Under the pieces are notes generated by a model that was not told the origin of the DNA, searched no databases, and was given only the letters and a program-made list of their open reading frames with translations. DNA of 64,000 bases from Gardnerella swidsinskii (lineage in GTDB: Bacteria; Actinomycetota; Actinomycetes; Actinomycetales; Bifidobacteriaceae), in contig NZ_QJVB01000001.1 of the NCBI RefSeq assembly GCF_003397705.1, positions 62,001 through 126,000 on the forward strand, read 5' to 3'. This document shows positions 1 through 9,439 of this stretch, in pieces (position 1 is the stretch's first letter; every line of letters starts with the position of its first letter). Both the position numbers and the translations under genes were made by a program.

Positions 1-1195
1 TTGGAACTACAACATCTCCAGTAGCACGACTTCGATTGAGCATAAACAGCACACCCAGAAGAACTAATACTGTTACTAATACTCCAACTATAGATCCGAT
101 TACTACTCGTTTACGACGTTGCGCTTGCATTGTTGCTCTTTGTGACGCGCGCGTGCTAGGAGAAAATGCAATATTTGCAGATTCAACTTGACCAGTAATA
201 GGATTGAACGATTGAGTTGCAGCACCATCTGTCATGCCCATAGCCATAGTTGCAGCATCCTGTTCAGCCTGTTTACGCGCCTTCATATTAGCTAAATCAG
301 TCAATGGGTTAAACGCTGCTGCAACAGGCACTCCACCGTTCATAAACGCTAGAATGTCATTCTTAAACTCTGATGCTGTGGCATATCTATTTTGTCTATC
401 TTTTGCCATTGCTTTAGCACAAATCTTGTCCCACATAGCAGGCATGCCTGGAACAAGTGTGCTAAGAGGTGTCGCCACTTCTGAAACATGCTGATATGCG
501 ATGGCAACAGCTGAATCTCCAATAAAAGGAGGACGTCCAGTTAGCATTTCATACAGCACACATCCTGCAGAATACAAATCAGAGCGCATATCTACTTGTT
601 CACCACGAGCCTGCTCTGGAGACAAATATTGTGCTGTTCCAACAACACCTTGAGACTGTGTCATAGTTGTTGCAGAATCGTCAAGAGCACGAGCAATGCC
701 GAAGTCCATTACCTTCACCATGCCCTGCTCGGAAATCATAATATTTCCAGGCTTAATATCGCGGTGAATAATACCCATTCTGTGTGAGTACTCTAAAGCA
801 TTGAGCACGCCAAGCATAACTTGTTCAGCGTCTCTCTGACTTAAAGCTCCATTCATTTTTAGAATATCGCGTAATGTTTTACCTTTAATGTATTCCATTA
901 CAAGATACGGTAAACGCTCTTCTAAGCCATTTTCTGCTATAACAGATTCTTCTCCAGAATCATAAATATTCACAATATTAGGATTGTTCATCTGCGCAAT
1001 GGCATGCGCTTCCCTGCGGAATCGCGAAAGGAAAATCTCATCGTTCGCTAAATCGGAACGCATGATTTTCACAGCAACTGTACGACCTAAGCGCTTATCA
1101 ACAGCAACACGCACTTCCGCCATGCCGCCGCGGCCAATAAGCTCCCCTAATTCGTATCGACCATTCGCTAATGAGGTGGGCATTGTGGTATTCAT
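1..1195 (-). CDS. pknB: Serine/threonine protein kinase PknB-type, C-terminus cut by window edge
   Basis: About 398 codons are visible and the gene runs off the left edge, so the extracellular part is missing. The kinase domain fills roughly residues 10-270, with glycine loop LIGRGGMAEV, catalytic HRDIKPGN near residue 142 and DFG in MDFGIA. A Thr/Ser-rich linker and a basic stretch lead into one membrane segment at about residues 359-381. The family then carries PASTA repeats that sense muropeptides, but these lie outside the window. The ATG at 1195 overlaps the upstream kinase stop as ATGA, so translation is probably coupled. It is the last visible gene of the fhaA-fhaB-pstP-rodA-pbpA-pknA-pknB operon, which controls wall growth and division in actinobacteria. 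The family call is firm; the PASTA region is inferred. Confidence 0.93.
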   Translation of the reverse strand, partial: MNTTMPTSLANGRYELGELIGRGGMAEVRVAVDKRLGRTVAVKIMRSDLANDEIFLSRFRREAHAIAQMNNPNIVNIYDSGEESVIAENGLEERLPYLVMEYIKGKTLRDILKMNGALSQRDAEQVMLGVLNALEYSHRMGIIHRDIKPGNIMISEQGMVKVMDFGIARALDDSATTMTQSQGVVGTAQYLSPEQARGEQVDMRSDLYSAGCVLYEMLTGRPPFIGDSAVAIAYQHVSEVATPLSTLVPGMPAMWDKICAKAMAKDRQNRYATASEFKNDILAFMNGGVPVAAAFNPLTDLANMKARKQAEQDAATMAMGMTDGAATQSFNPITGQVESANIAFSPSTRASQRATMQAQRRKRVVIGSIVGVLVTVLVLLGVLFMLNRSRATGDVVVP

Positions 1196-2154
1196 TGCTG
1201 CTCCTTGCGATCATTGGTATTAAAAATATTAATAATATTTACTTGGTTTTGCGGCATACTTTTAATACATCTTCGTTGTCGCAAATTTGTAGAAAGTACT
1301 CCTGTTGTATTGTTGAAGGCTGTTTCTTGATCTAGCAGTCTGCGCTCAATACGAGATAATACTTTCGACACAACTAATGCATCTTTTGGACGATCTTTTG
1401 GATTCTTTGCAAGCATAGACATAATAAACTGTTGTAATTGCAAATCAACATTTTCTGGCAAAGGTGGTACAGGATCATTAACATGTGCAGCAGCAATATC
1501 TACCGGCGTTGCTCCAGTAAATGGACGATGTCCGCACAAACCTTCATATGCCACAACACCTAACGAATAAATATCAGATTGTGCAGTAGCTTGTTCACCT
1601 TGTGCTTGTTCTGGAGAAATATATTGAGCTGTTCCAACTACCATGCCATCTTGAGTGATCTGTTCTTGGTCACTGGAATATGACACACCAAAATCTGTGA
1701 TTTTCACATTGCCAGTATCAGAAACCATAATATTTGCAGGTTTTACATCGCGATGAATTACGCCATGAGAATGAGCTACAAAAAGTCCTCGAGCTGTTTG
1801 AATAAGAATAGGAAGTAACTTGGTAGGATCAATTATTTTTTCTTTATGATACAAATCTGCCAATGATTTACTTGGCACATATTCCATAATTAGGAATCCA
1901 ATACCATCGTGCTCATAATAGTCAAATAATGCTGCAATATTAGGATGCGCTAAATTTGCTGAATTATGCGCTTCAGCACGAAGACGACGTAATTTTGCTT
2001 CAACGTTTACGGTATCTGTACGTAACGCCTTAATGGCAACAATTCGCCCAAGTTGAATATCAAAGCCTTTCCAAACTTCTCCCATACCGCCTTGAGCAAG
2101 GCGGCGATCAAGTCTATAACGATGATGAACTAACTGTCCTTCAACGAGTTTCAT
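1192..2154 (-). CDS. pknA: Serine/threonine protein kinase PknA-type
   Basis: A 320-residue kinase. The glycine loop LAQGGMGEVW is at residues 19-28, the ATP lysine in VAIK is K42, the catalytic HRD is at 134-136 and DFG at 154-156, so it should be active. The activation loop is followed by GTAQYISPEQ. No convincing transmembrane helix follows the kinase domain; the C-terminal 45 residues are polar and Asn/Gln-rich, so this copy looks cytosolic, unlike mycobacterial PknA. The start overlaps the PBP stop by 4 bp and the stop overlaps the pknB start by 4 bp, giving tight coupling. In related bacteria PknA phosphorylates wall-synthesis and division proteins; the actual targets here are not visible. 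Confidence 0.93.
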   Translation of the reverse strand: MKLVEGQLVHHRYRLDRRLAQGGMGEVWKGFDIQLGRIVAIKALRTDTVNVEAKLRRLRAEAHNSANLAHPNIAALFDYYEHDGIGFLIMEYVPSKSLADLYHKEKIIDPTKLLPILIQTARGLFVAHSHGVIHRDVKPANIMVSDTGNVKITDFGVSYSSDQEQITQDGMVVGTAQYISPEQAQGEQATAQSDIYSLGVVAYEGLCGHRPFTGATPVDIAAAHVNDPVPPLPENVDLQLQQFIMSMLAKNPKDRPKDALVVSKVLSRIERRLLDQETAFNNTTGVLSTNLRQRRCIKSMPQNQVNIINIFNTNDRKEQQ

Positions 2155-3617
2155 TGTTTAAGCGCCTCCTCCATCACTTGTCGCATAATAGGTCCTGCCG
2201 CGTAACTACCAAATGTACTTGTGTTATGTACTATAACCGCTATAGCTATTCTAGGATTTTCAGCAGGAGCAAATCCAATAACCCAACCATTAGCAGCTTG
2301 ATTATACATTCCAATCTGTGCAGTACCTGTTTTAGCCGCAACATGAATATTAGGTAAAGCAAGATTAGGATTTTCTTTTGTAACAACAGCCTGCATCATA
2401 GAAGTTAATTTAGATGCACTGTCACTACTCATTACTTGGTTCATAACGGTTGGTCTAGTTTGTGACAATACTGACAAATCGCTAGATCTTACACAATCAA
2501 CAAGAGTAGGCTTCATCAATGTTCCATTATTTGCAATAGCTGCCGCAATCATAGCGTTTTGCAAAGGTGTAACCTTAGCATCACCTTGACCTATTGATTC
2601 CAGAGCTAGTCTATCTGGAGTTGGCTTAATAGAAAAAGTAGATTTCACGGATCGTATTGGGAATCCAGTAGAATCAGAACCATCAATAGGCAGCGAATCG
2701 AAGAATCCAAACTTTCTTGCCTGCTTTACAATTACGTCAGATCCTAAAGAATTACCCAATTGAGCAAAAGCAGTATTAGACGAATATGCTAAAGCATCCT
2801 CAAAAGATATTTTTCCATCAACGCCATTCGCTTGGTAAGTGACATTTGTAAGAGACGTCTTGGTTCCAGGCAAAACATAGCTCGCACCAGCAGGTATTTT
2901 CGTATCAGGCTTGTATTTTCCAGATTCTAATGCTGCTGCTGCAACAACAGTTTTGAACGTAGAGCCAGGAGCATAAAGCTCAGAAACAGCACGATTCAGC
3001 ATAGGATTTGACACATCTGATGTTATTCTCTCATACGATTTATTTACTTCATTAATATTGTGAAGAGCAAGATCATTCGGATCATAACTTGGAGTGCTTA
3101 CCATGGCGCGAATTCTTCCGGTTTTTGGCTCAATTGCAACTAAAGCTGCGTCTTTGCCTTTAAGAAGATTGTAAGCAAGATTTTGCAAACGTGAATCAAT
3201 TGATGTTTCTATAGAAGCTCCGCGATTAGTTGCTCCAGTAAATAATGAACGGAATCTTTGCCAGAACAGAGCATCTGATTCTCCACTTAATAAACTATTA
3301 CGAGAAGCTTCAATTCCTCTATCTGCACGCTGGCTAATAGAAAAATATCCAGTAACTGGAGCATATACTAATCCGTTAGAATACTGACGTTGATACACAA
3401 AAGCATCTTTAGATGGTTCAGATTTCACTATAACTGTGCCATCTGATGTAAGTATTGCTCCACGTGGAGCGCCAAACTCATGGTATAAAGCTCTGCGATT
3501 TCGAGGATCAGAATTTAGAGCATTCGCTTTAATAGAAGTAATAATTGTACTTGAAATACCAAGTATTACAAAAAGTACCAATACTGCAGTAAAAAGTTCT
3601 CTAAGACTTTTATTCAT
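2151..3617 (-). CDS. pbpA: Class B penicillin-binding protein (PbpA, transpeptidase)
   Basis: A monofunctional DD-transpeptidase of 488 residues that crosslinks peptidoglycan outside the membrane. An N-terminal signal anchor lies at about residues 8-28. The transpeptidase domain has all three active-site motifs: STFK (219-222), SSN (279-281) and KTGT (429-432). A longer reading frame starts at 3659, but the ATG at 3617 is preceded by a strong AGAGGTGATAAC ribosome site and gives a normal N-terminus MNKSLREL, so I chose it. It overlaps the rodA stop by 8 bp. PbpA is expected to work with the neighbouring SEDS glycosyltransferase RodA and to be regulated by the PknA/PknB kinases encoded just downstream. 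Confidence 0.93.
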   Translation of the reverse strand: MNKSLRELFTAVLVLFVILGISSTIITSIKANALNSDPRNRRALYHEFGAPRGAILTSDGTVIVKSEPSKDAFVYQRQYSNGLVYAPVTGYFSISQRADRGIEASRNSLLSGESDALFWQRFRSLFTGATNRGASIETSIDSRLQNLAYNLLKGKDAALVAIEPKTGRIRAMVSTPSYDPNDLALHNINEVNKSYERITSDVSNPMLNRAVSELYAPGSTFKTVVAAAALESGKYKPDTKIPAGASYVLPGTKTSLTNVTYQANGVDGKISFEDALAYSSNTAFAQLGNSLGSDVIVKQARKFGFFDSLPIDGSDSTGFPIRSVKSTFSIKPTPDRLALESIGQGDAKVTPLQNAMIAAAIANNGTLMKPTLVDCVRSSDLSVLSQTRPTVMNQVMSSDSASKLTSMMQAVVTKENPNLALPNIHVAAKTGTAQIGMYNQAANGWVIGFAPAENPRIAIAVIVHNTSTFGSYAAGPIMRQVMEEALKQ

Positions 3618-5091
3618 TGTTATCACCTCTTTCTGAAGAGGAAATAACAGCAGAAGCATCTATATTATTTTCATAATCTGTATTGTTATATTCACTATTA
3701 TTTGTATTCGTATTAGCTCGCTCTTGCAATTCACGCTCGCGCAACGCTGCTAAGGCAGCGTATTGGAAAGTATCGGAAACAGGAGCAGGTTCAGGTTTAT
3801 TTGCAGCGTGAGAAATAACAATAAGCAAAGATGCAAGCAAATAATTTGCTACTAAAGAAGAACCTCCAGCTGCCATATACGGCAAAGTTAAACCGGTTAA
3901 TGGAATAACCAAAGTAATTCCACCAACAACAGTAAACACTTGGAAAGCCATAGTAAAAACAAGCCCTGAAGCTAATAATTTTCCAAAGCCATCTTTAATT
4001 TTCATTGCAGTAATCATTCCGGATGCAATAATAATTAAATACAAAACCAATACGGCTAGAAGCCCAGTAAGACCAAGCTCTTCACCAACAGAAGCATAAA
4101 TAAAATCAGAATTAGCTAGCGGTGTTATAGAAGGATGACCTTGTCCTAAACCTGTTCCGGTTGTTCCTCCAGCAGCCAAACCAAACAATCCAGATACAAT
4201 TTGCGCTGAGCCACCAGGGAAACGATTATAAACCGCATTATCAAATGGATGAAGCCACGAATCCACACGATATTGCACATGTGCGAATAACTTTACTGCC
4301 ATCAAGCATCCAGCTACAAAAGCAATACCCCCAACAGCAATCCATCCTCTGCGACCTGTTGCCACATACAACATTGACACAAACATTGCGAAAAACATCA
4401 ATGACGTTCCAAGATCATGCTGGATAACAAGCACACCCATTGATGCTGCCCATACTAAAGCAATAGGTCCCATGTCTTGTAAGCGAGGAAGGTGAACTCC
4501 CAAAACCTTATTTCCACCTACAGCAAGTCGATCACGATGATTAAACAGGTACGCAGCAAAGAAGAATGACAGGAAAAGCTTAGCAAACTCTCCTGGTTGC
4601 ACTGTGTGATCTCCAAAACCTATCCAAATTCTCGCTCCACCAATTTCTTTACCTAATCCAGGAACCATAGGTGAAAGCAAAAGAATCAAGCCTATAACCA
4701 TATTCACATAAGAAAAACGCCTTAAAATGCGATAATCTTTCAAAAGAATAACGAAAATAATTGATAATACTAATGCTGCACAAATCCACACCATTTGTTT
4801 TATTGCAACATTTGTATTATTTTGCCTATCGATTCTAGCTATAAGAACTGTTCCAATTGCAGTTAAAAGCATAATACAAGGTAAAATAGCTTGACTTGCA
4901 TATGGCTGTTTAACAAGAAGAACACCCCAAAATACGAAAAACAGTGCCATAACGAGAATCAACATTGCTGCATAATTAGCAGAAATATAACCGTCAATAC
5001 GGAAAAACATCTGTAAAAATGCCATGCCAGAAAGCAATGTTGCAAAAAGCAACAATGCTATCTGTCTGATACGCGTAGCAATCATATTCAT
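3610..5091 (-). CDS. rodA: SEDS-family peptidoglycan glycosyltransferase RodA/FtsW
   Basis: A polytopic membrane protein of 493 residues with about ten hydrophobic segments. It contains conserved SEDS landmarks, including the QPGEFAKL segment and the GTGLGQGHPS loop that precedes SDFIYASVGEELG. SEDS proteins polymerise lipid II into glycan strands together with a class B PBP, here the next gene. The C-terminal tail from about residue 430 is charged and Asn-rich, ending in ERGDNNE. The start overlaps the phosphatase stop by 4 bp (ATGA). Context in the pknB operon favours the RodA assignment over FtsW, which normally lies in the division and cell wall cluster. Confidence 0.92.
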   Translation of the reverse strand: MNMIATRIRQIALLLFATLLSGMAFLQMFFRIDGYISANYAAMLILVMALFFVFWGVLLVKQPYASQAILPCIMLLTAIGTVLIARIDRQNNTNVAIKQMVWICAALVLSIIFVILLKDYRILRRFSYVNMVIGLILLLSPMVPGLGKEIGGARIWIGFGDHTVQPGEFAKLFLSFFFAAYLFNHRDRLAVGGNKVLGVHLPRLQDMGPIALVWAASMGVLVIQHDLGTSLMFFAMFVSMLYVATGRRGWIAVGGIAFVAGCLMAVKLFAHVQYRVDSWLHPFDNAVYNRFPGGSAQIVSGLFGLAAGGTTGTGLGQGHPSITPLANSDFIYASVGEELGLTGLLAVLVLYLIIIASGMITAMKIKDGFGKLLASGLVFTMAFQVFTVVGGITLVIPLTGLTLPYMAAGGSSLVANYLLASLLIVISHAANKPEPAPVSDTFQYAALAALRERELQERANTNTNNSEYNNTDYENNIDASAVISSSERGDNNE

Positions 5092-6752
5092 GAGGTTTTA
5101 CCCCCTTGCTTCGCGTTATCTTTATTTTTATTTATTTTATTTTCTAATTTCTTTTGATTCTGTTCATTAAGTTTTTCTTGTTCTCGCGCACGCATTTCTC
5201 GACGAATTAACGAAGCATGACCACGAGCCTCAACTAAGCTGCCAAAACTAATACCTTCTTTTAATTGATCCTGCCAAGATTTATCTAGTTTATTAACAGA
5301 GATGTCAGTAGATTCCACTTTGTGAGATAATGCAATACCAAAAATATTTGTTGGCACTCCTTGATAAATAACAACTTTGTTACTGTCTTTTCCAATATAA
5401 TATTGCGTTTGAGTCCACGCATATACTCCGTAACCTACTCCAGAAATAACAAATAATACTAGTAATATTCCCAAAGATATGCCTATGCGAGTCCATCTAC
5501 GCCTTAATGAATGAGCACGATGTGCCTCATCCTGCTCATGTTTAACAGCACGAGCAACATCTGGATCATGAGGATCTGTTGAAACTTTACCATTCTTTTT
5601 TTTGACTATAGGGATCTCATTAGTGTCAGGTGTATGTAATTCTCCAACTTCTTCACGAATGTGTGAAGGTTGCACAATTCTTGTAATAGATATTGTTCCT
5701 TCATCTGGATTTTTAGAATTATCATCATCTTGAGCTAGCGCAGCTGCTCTTTGAGCTGGTGAATTCTTATCTTCGCGCAATGCCGGTGCTGAAGCTACTG
5801 CTTTATTTACGATATCTGCAATTGACTCGAGATCCTTACTTGCAGCTCCTCCAATAAGTGGAGTTTGATGCGGAAGATCAAATGCATCAGCATCAAGTGC
5901 AAGCGTTGCATCTGCAATAACGGCTGTAACATTATCTGTACTACCAGCACGAAGTGCCATAGATACTAATTTTTGAGCGCATTCTTCTTGATTAGAAATA
6001 CTACTCATCACATCTTGAATAGTTGAATCTTCAAGAACTCCACACAATCCATCAGAGCAAAGAAGCCAACGATCAGAAGGATGAGCTGAACGCAAAGCAA
6101 TATCAGGACGAGGATCTATATCAAAATCACCTAGTACTCGCATAACAACATTTCGTTGAGGATGATTTCGCGCTTCTTCAGGCGTAATATGACCTGTATC
6201 AATCAAATGCTGAACATAACTATGATCAGTAGTCATGCGCATAAGATGATTATCTCTTAGTAGATACGCTCTAGAATCACCTAAATGAGCCAGAACCCAG
6301 TATCCTCTTACAAGAGTTACTGCAGTAACTGTCGTTCCCATTCCAGCAAGACGGCGCTCACGCTTAGCTTTACCAACAATCGCATCATGAGCAGCCATAA
6401 TCGATGTTTCCATCATTGAAGAAACAGTTTTAACATCATGCGGTCTTGAATCTTGTTCAATATGTGCAAGAGAACGAATCGCTATAGTAGAAGCTGTATC
6501 TCCTCCAGCATGACCACCCATTCCGTCGCAAATTGCAGCTAAATGTTCACCAGCAAATGCAGAATCTTGATTATTACTACGAACAGTTCCAACATCACTG
6601 ACAGCCGTAGCATACATAAAAAGTATTTTTTCTACAGAATTTGCGCGATTTTCTTTAATATCATTTTTATCTGTTATAGATGATATTTTTTCTATTTGCC
6701 CAGTAACTGCGGTCTGAATTTCTTCTTCGTTATTTGAATTGATTTGTTTCAT
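5088..6752 (-). CDS. pstP: PP2C-family Ser/Thr protein phosphatase (PstP)
   Basis: A 554-residue phosphatase that reverses phosphorylation by the kinases in this operon. The catalytic domain spans about residues 45-285 with the metal-binding motifs DVGTVRSNNQD, CDGMGGHAGG (D76) and SDGLCG, and with LGDSRAYLLR between them. An unusually long N-terminal tail of about 44 polar residues precedes it. A charged linker leads to one membrane segment near residues 428-450 and a short extracellular part ending in a lysine/asparagine-rich coiled tail. The start has a GAGGTAACAA ribosome site. Family and topology match actinobacterial PstP. Confidence 0.93.
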   Translation of the reverse strand: MKQINSNNEEEIQTAVTGQIEKISSITDKNDIKENRANSVEKILFMYATAVSDVGTVRSNNQDSAFAGEHLAAICDGMGGHAGGDTASTIAIRSLAHIEQDSRPHDVKTVSSMMETSIMAAHDAIVGKAKRERRLAGMGTTVTAVTLVRGYWVLAHLGDSRAYLLRDNHLMRMTTDHSYVQHLIDTGHITPEEARNHPQRNVVMRVLGDFDIDPRPDIALRSAHPSDRWLLCSDGLCGVLEDSTIQDVMSSISNQEECAQKLVSMALRAGSTDNVTAVIADATLALDADAFDLPHQTPLIGGAASKDLESIADIVNKAVASAPALREDKNSPAQRAAALAQDDDNSKNPDEGTISITRIVQPSHIREEVGELHTPDTNEIPIVKKKNGKVSTDPHDPDVARAVKHEQDEAHRAHSLRRRWTRIGISLGILLVLFVISGVGYGVYAWTQTQYYIGKDSNKVVIYQGVPTNIFGIALSHKVESTDISVNKLDKSWQDQLKEGISFGSLVEARGHASLIRREMRAREQEKLNEQNQKKLENKINKNKDNAKQGGKTS

Positions 6753-6755
6753 TTG

Positions 6756-7292
6756 TTACCTCAATTCAAACATTGTTGCGCCGATTCGCACAGAAGTACG
6801 CGGAGCTAATATAACAGGCTCAGTAACACGATTATGACCAATCATGGTTCCATTTGTGCTACCTAAATCTTCAAGAACCCAAGAATTAACTGATTGATTA
6901 AAATAAACACGAGCATGGTGTGAAGATACAAATTCATCATTTAATACGACTGTATTAGAAGCAGCACGACCAAGAGTCACACCAGCAGCGTTCAATGGGA
7001 ATGAAGATCCTGCCAAAGGTCCATCAATAACAACTAACAAAGTTGGAGAACCGGATGTATTTTCTTGATTTTCTGCTTTGGCAAATACTGGCGTCTCACG
7101 CACTTGCATAACTTGTGAAAACTTTGCTTCACGAGAATTACGACGAGAACTTTTCTTCCAAAAACGAGATTTTTTAGGACTAAATACTTCAATATCGCAG
7201 CGAAGCGAACGGATAGCGCACCATACAAAAATCCAAAGTAAGACTAAAAAGCCATACTTAAGTATTGCAAACGTTAATTCAGTAAACATCAT
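6756..7292 (-). CDS. fhaB: Membrane-anchored FHA domain protein (FhaB/FipA-like)
   Basis: A protein of 178 residues with an N-terminal membrane anchor (about residues 8-26), a short basic linker and a C-terminal FHA domain (about 85-178). The phosphothreonine-binding signature is visible: LGRAASN, SSHHARVYF and DLGSTNGT. FHA domains bind phosphothreonine made by PknA/PknB. In mycobacteria the equivalent protein FipA links kinase signalling to division and wall growth. It lies 3 bp upstream of the phosphatase start and shares its operon. The start carries an AGGAG site somewhat far upstream of the ATG, so the second Met remains possible. Confidence 0.9.
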   Translation of the reverse strand: MMFTELTFAILKYGFLVLLWIFVWCAIRSLRCDIEVFSPKKSRFWKKSSRRNSREAKFSQVMQVRETPVFAKAENQENTSGSPTLLVVIDGPLAGSSFPLNAAGVTLGRAASNTVVLNDEFVSSHHARVYFNQSVNSWVLEDLGSTNGTMIGHNRVTEPVILAPRTSVRIGATMFELR

Positions 7293-7325
7293 GCGCGTTA
7301 TCGTCTCCTAGCTCGGAAATACTTA

Positions 7326-8027
7326 TTACTCCTGGTCTTGAGACGATGCCCAATAAAGAATACGCGTACGACCAATAGTAATAGTGTTGCCATCAACCAA
7401 TGTTGCTGCAGGAACCTGATGACCTTCTACATATGTACCATTCGTAGATCCAAGATCACGAGCAATAACACCGTCAGGAGTTATATCAATACCAAGATGA
7501 TGACGAGAAATACCTGGATCATCTATTACAATATCGCAACCAGACCCACGTCCTAAAATAGTACGATCCTTTGTAAGCAAGTACTGGTTACCATTAATTT
7601 CAAGCATCGGGTGATTCTGCGATTGATCCTCAGTAGTAACAGGAACAGCATTACCCTGAACAGATTCAGATGTCAAATGGAAATTACCTTTAGTTAATTC
7701 CAAATCCTCTTCAAAAATAACAACTACAGGTCCTACGAAAGCATAATGCTGACTCTTAGCATATTGAGTAAGATTATCTGCAAGCTCATTAGCTAATGCT
7801 TCACTACCCCATTGTTCAATATGATCAAAATCAGGCGTACTCAGCTTAAAACGGTACTCATTTGGAGCAACTGTGTGATCTCTGCCAATAGGCATGGCTT
7901 CAGCGTCAATTTCACGTTCCAAAGCACTCGAAAAATCGACTGGCTGCAAATCTTTGGAGCCGAATTTTGCGAAGACGCTGTTCATTGCACCTTCCACGCT
8001 CTTCTCAAATCGGTCAAACACGCTCAT
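7326..8027 (-). CDS. fhaA: FHA domain protein with DUF3662 N-terminus (FhaA)
   Basis: First gene of the cell-wall signalling operon, 233 residues. The N-terminal 115 residues match the DUF3662 family (MSVFDRFEKSVEGAMNSVFAKF start). The C-terminal FHA domain at about 140-225 has LGRGSGCD, SRHHLGI and DLGSTNGTY. FhaA is shorter than the mycobacterial protein because the central linker is nearly absent. In mycobacteria FhaA binds the phosphorylated pseudokinase domain of MurJ; in this window that pseudokinase is a separate gene at 28501-30720, so the interaction may be conserved. The start has a GAAAGGG ribosome site. Confidence 0.93.
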   Translation of the reverse strand: MSVFDRFEKSVEGAMNSVFAKFGSKDLQPVDFSSALEREIDAEAMPIGRDHTVAPNEYRFKLSTPDFDHIEQWGSEALANELADNLTQYAKSQHYAFVGPVVVIFEEDLELTKGNFHLTSESVQGNAVPVTTEDQSQNHPMLEINGNQYLLTKDRTILGRGSGCDIVIDDPGISRHHLGIDITPDGVIARDLGSTNGTYVEGHQVPAATLVDGNTITIGRTRILYWASSQDQE

Positions 8028-8052
8028 GGTAAACCCTTTCTATCTGTTCATC

Positions 8053-8082
8053 ATAGTACTCGTCACCGGGTACGGTGTTCAA
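8053..8082 (-). promoter_or_regulatory. Probable promoter of the fhaA-pknB operon
   Basis: On the minus strand TTGAAC (8082-8077) and TACTAT (8058-8053) are separated by 18 bp, ending 25 bp before the fhaA ATG at 8027. The spacer holds an inverted repeat, CACCG-GGTA-CGGTG, which could be an operator. This is read from sequence only. Confidence 0.55.
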
Positions 8083-8182
8083 CTACCACACGCTTTTCTT
8101 CTAATATATTTTCTTTTTTATACATATTATTTCGTACTCTCCAACGTGCATTTACATCATTGTGCGTGTAATCTTAACAAGT

Positions 8183-8920
8183 ATGATGCAGAAAAATAAC
8201 AATAATCACAGCGGATTATCGGTTTTCACTAGAAATTCCGCTACTATTTTTACACTATTACTCGCAGTTGTTATTCCGTGCTTAGGAAAAGCACTACTAG
8301 TTACTAGTAAAGAGCGCACTTATGAATCATCCATAGTTTCTTGGTTCCACAAGAGTGTTCCCTCTGTAATTCTCAGTATTTCAAAAATATTAGCTTTAGT
8401 TTTTTCAACTAAGGGTTGCATAGCAATACTTGTTTTATTAGCAGCGCTTTCATTATTTATAAATAAAAATTGGAAGATGACAATAATTCAACTTTTAATT
8501 TCGCTTCTTCCTATGATTTACATTTTTGCAGTTAAATTTGCTGTAAATCGTCCGCGTCCGTACATTGGTTTGAATATTAAATTACCAACTGATCCAAGTT
8601 TCCCAAGTGGACACACTTCAGCAGCTGTAGCAGTTTGCGTTATGGCAATGTTGATTCTTTACATCAATAAACCATCATCAATTCAATTTGGATTACTTTT
8701 TAGCGCAATTCTTGTTGTTATAGTTGCTGTTTCACGTATTATTGTCGCTGCTCATTTCCCTACGGATGTATTAGCTGCAGCAATTATATATCCACTACTT
8801 TCTGTTACAATTTTGCGCTCGTTCCAGCGACATAATTTATATATTGACAACAGAAATAATGACAAATCTACTTACGAAGAACAAATATTAGATTCTAACT
8901 CACAATCTAATATTCAATAA
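8183..8920 (+). CDS. PAP2-family membrane phosphatase
   Basis: A type 2 phosphatidic-acid phosphatase of about 245 residues with five or six membrane segments. The three active-site motifs are present: KFAVNRPRP, PSGH and SRIIVAAHFPTD. Family members remove phosphate from lipid phosphates such as undecaprenyl pyrophosphate, so a role in recycling the wall carrier lipid fits the neighbourhood; the true substrate is unknown. A GTG at 8162 extends the frame, but the ATG pair at 8183/8186 is a more usual start. The C-terminal 30 residues are polar. It diverges from the fhaA operon and lies 23 bp upstream of mscL. Confidence 0.88.
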   Translation: MMQKNNNNHSGLSVFTRNSATIFTLLLAVVIPCLGKALLVTSKERTYESSIVSWFHKSVPSVILSISKILALVFSTKGCIAILVLLAALSLFINKNWKMTIIQLLISLLPMIYIFAVKFAVNRPRPYIGLNIKLPTDPSFPSGHTSAAVAVCVMAMLILYINKPSSIQFGLLFSAILVVIVAVSRIIVAAHFPTDVLAAAIIYPLLSVTILRSFQRHNLYIDNRNNDKSTYEEQILDSNSQSNIQ

Positions 8921-8943
8921 TATATAAAAGGAAGAAAATACTA

Positions 8944-9354
8944 ATGATAAAAGGATTTAAAAAATTTATTTTACGAGGCAGCGTAATCGACATGGCTGTC
9001 GGTGTTGTTATGGGTAGTGCAGTAACTTCAGTAGTAACAACGATAGTTAATTATATTATTAATCCTCTTATTGCAATGATTTTTGGAAAGCCAGAACTTA
9101 ATGGTGTTCTAACTATTAGTATGAATGGTGCAACAATTTCTTTTGGCGCAGTAATTGGAGCATTATTGAATTTCCTTATTGTTGCTACAGCAGTTTATTT
9201 CTGCATTGTTTTACCTATTAATAAATTGCGTGAAATTGGTGCAGATTTGTTGCAAATTGAACATGAAAAAACTGAAGAAGAAAAAAGAAAAGAGCGTGAA
9301 GAAAAAACTATTCAACTGTTACAAGATATTCGTGACGAACTAGTAAAACGTTAA
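8944..9354 (+). CDS. mscL: Large-conductance mechanosensitive channel MscL
   Basis: 136 residues, the usual family length. The N-terminal signature FKKFILRGSVIDMAVGVVMG is intact, followed by TM1, a short periplasmic loop and TM2 (GALLNFLIVATAVYFCIVLP), then a charged C-terminal helix rich in Glu and Lys. The pentameric channel opens under membrane tension and releases solutes on osmotic downshock. It follows the PAP2 gene with a 23-bp gap and a purine-rich ribosome site, so both may be co-transcribed. A hairpin terminator lies 20 bp after the stop. Confidence 0.95.
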   Translation: MIKGFKKFILRGSVIDMAVGVVMGSAVTSVVTTIVNYIINPLIAMIFGKPELNGVLTISMNGATISFGAVIGALLNFLIVATAVYFCIVLPINKLREIGADLLQIEHEKTEEEKRKEREEKTIQLLQDIRDELVKR

Positions 9355-9374
9355 TTTCTTATTTTTCTTATAAA

Positions 9375-9410
9375 AAATTCCCACTGCTTCGTAGTAAACA
9401 GTGGGAATTT
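9375..9410. terminator. Bidirectional terminator between mscL and the DUF3566 gene
   Basis: A 12-bp perfect stem, AAATTCCCACTG pairing with CAGTGGGAATTT, with a 12-nt loop. Runs of A before and T after make it usable from both converging genes. Confidence 0.85.
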
Positions 9411-9439
9411 TATTATCCAAAGCTAAATTATTCACACTA

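Noticed and set aside
8162..8182. GTG start for the PAP2 phosphatase
   Set aside because: No ribosome site and a double ATG follows directly; the longer N-terminus adds nothing conserved.
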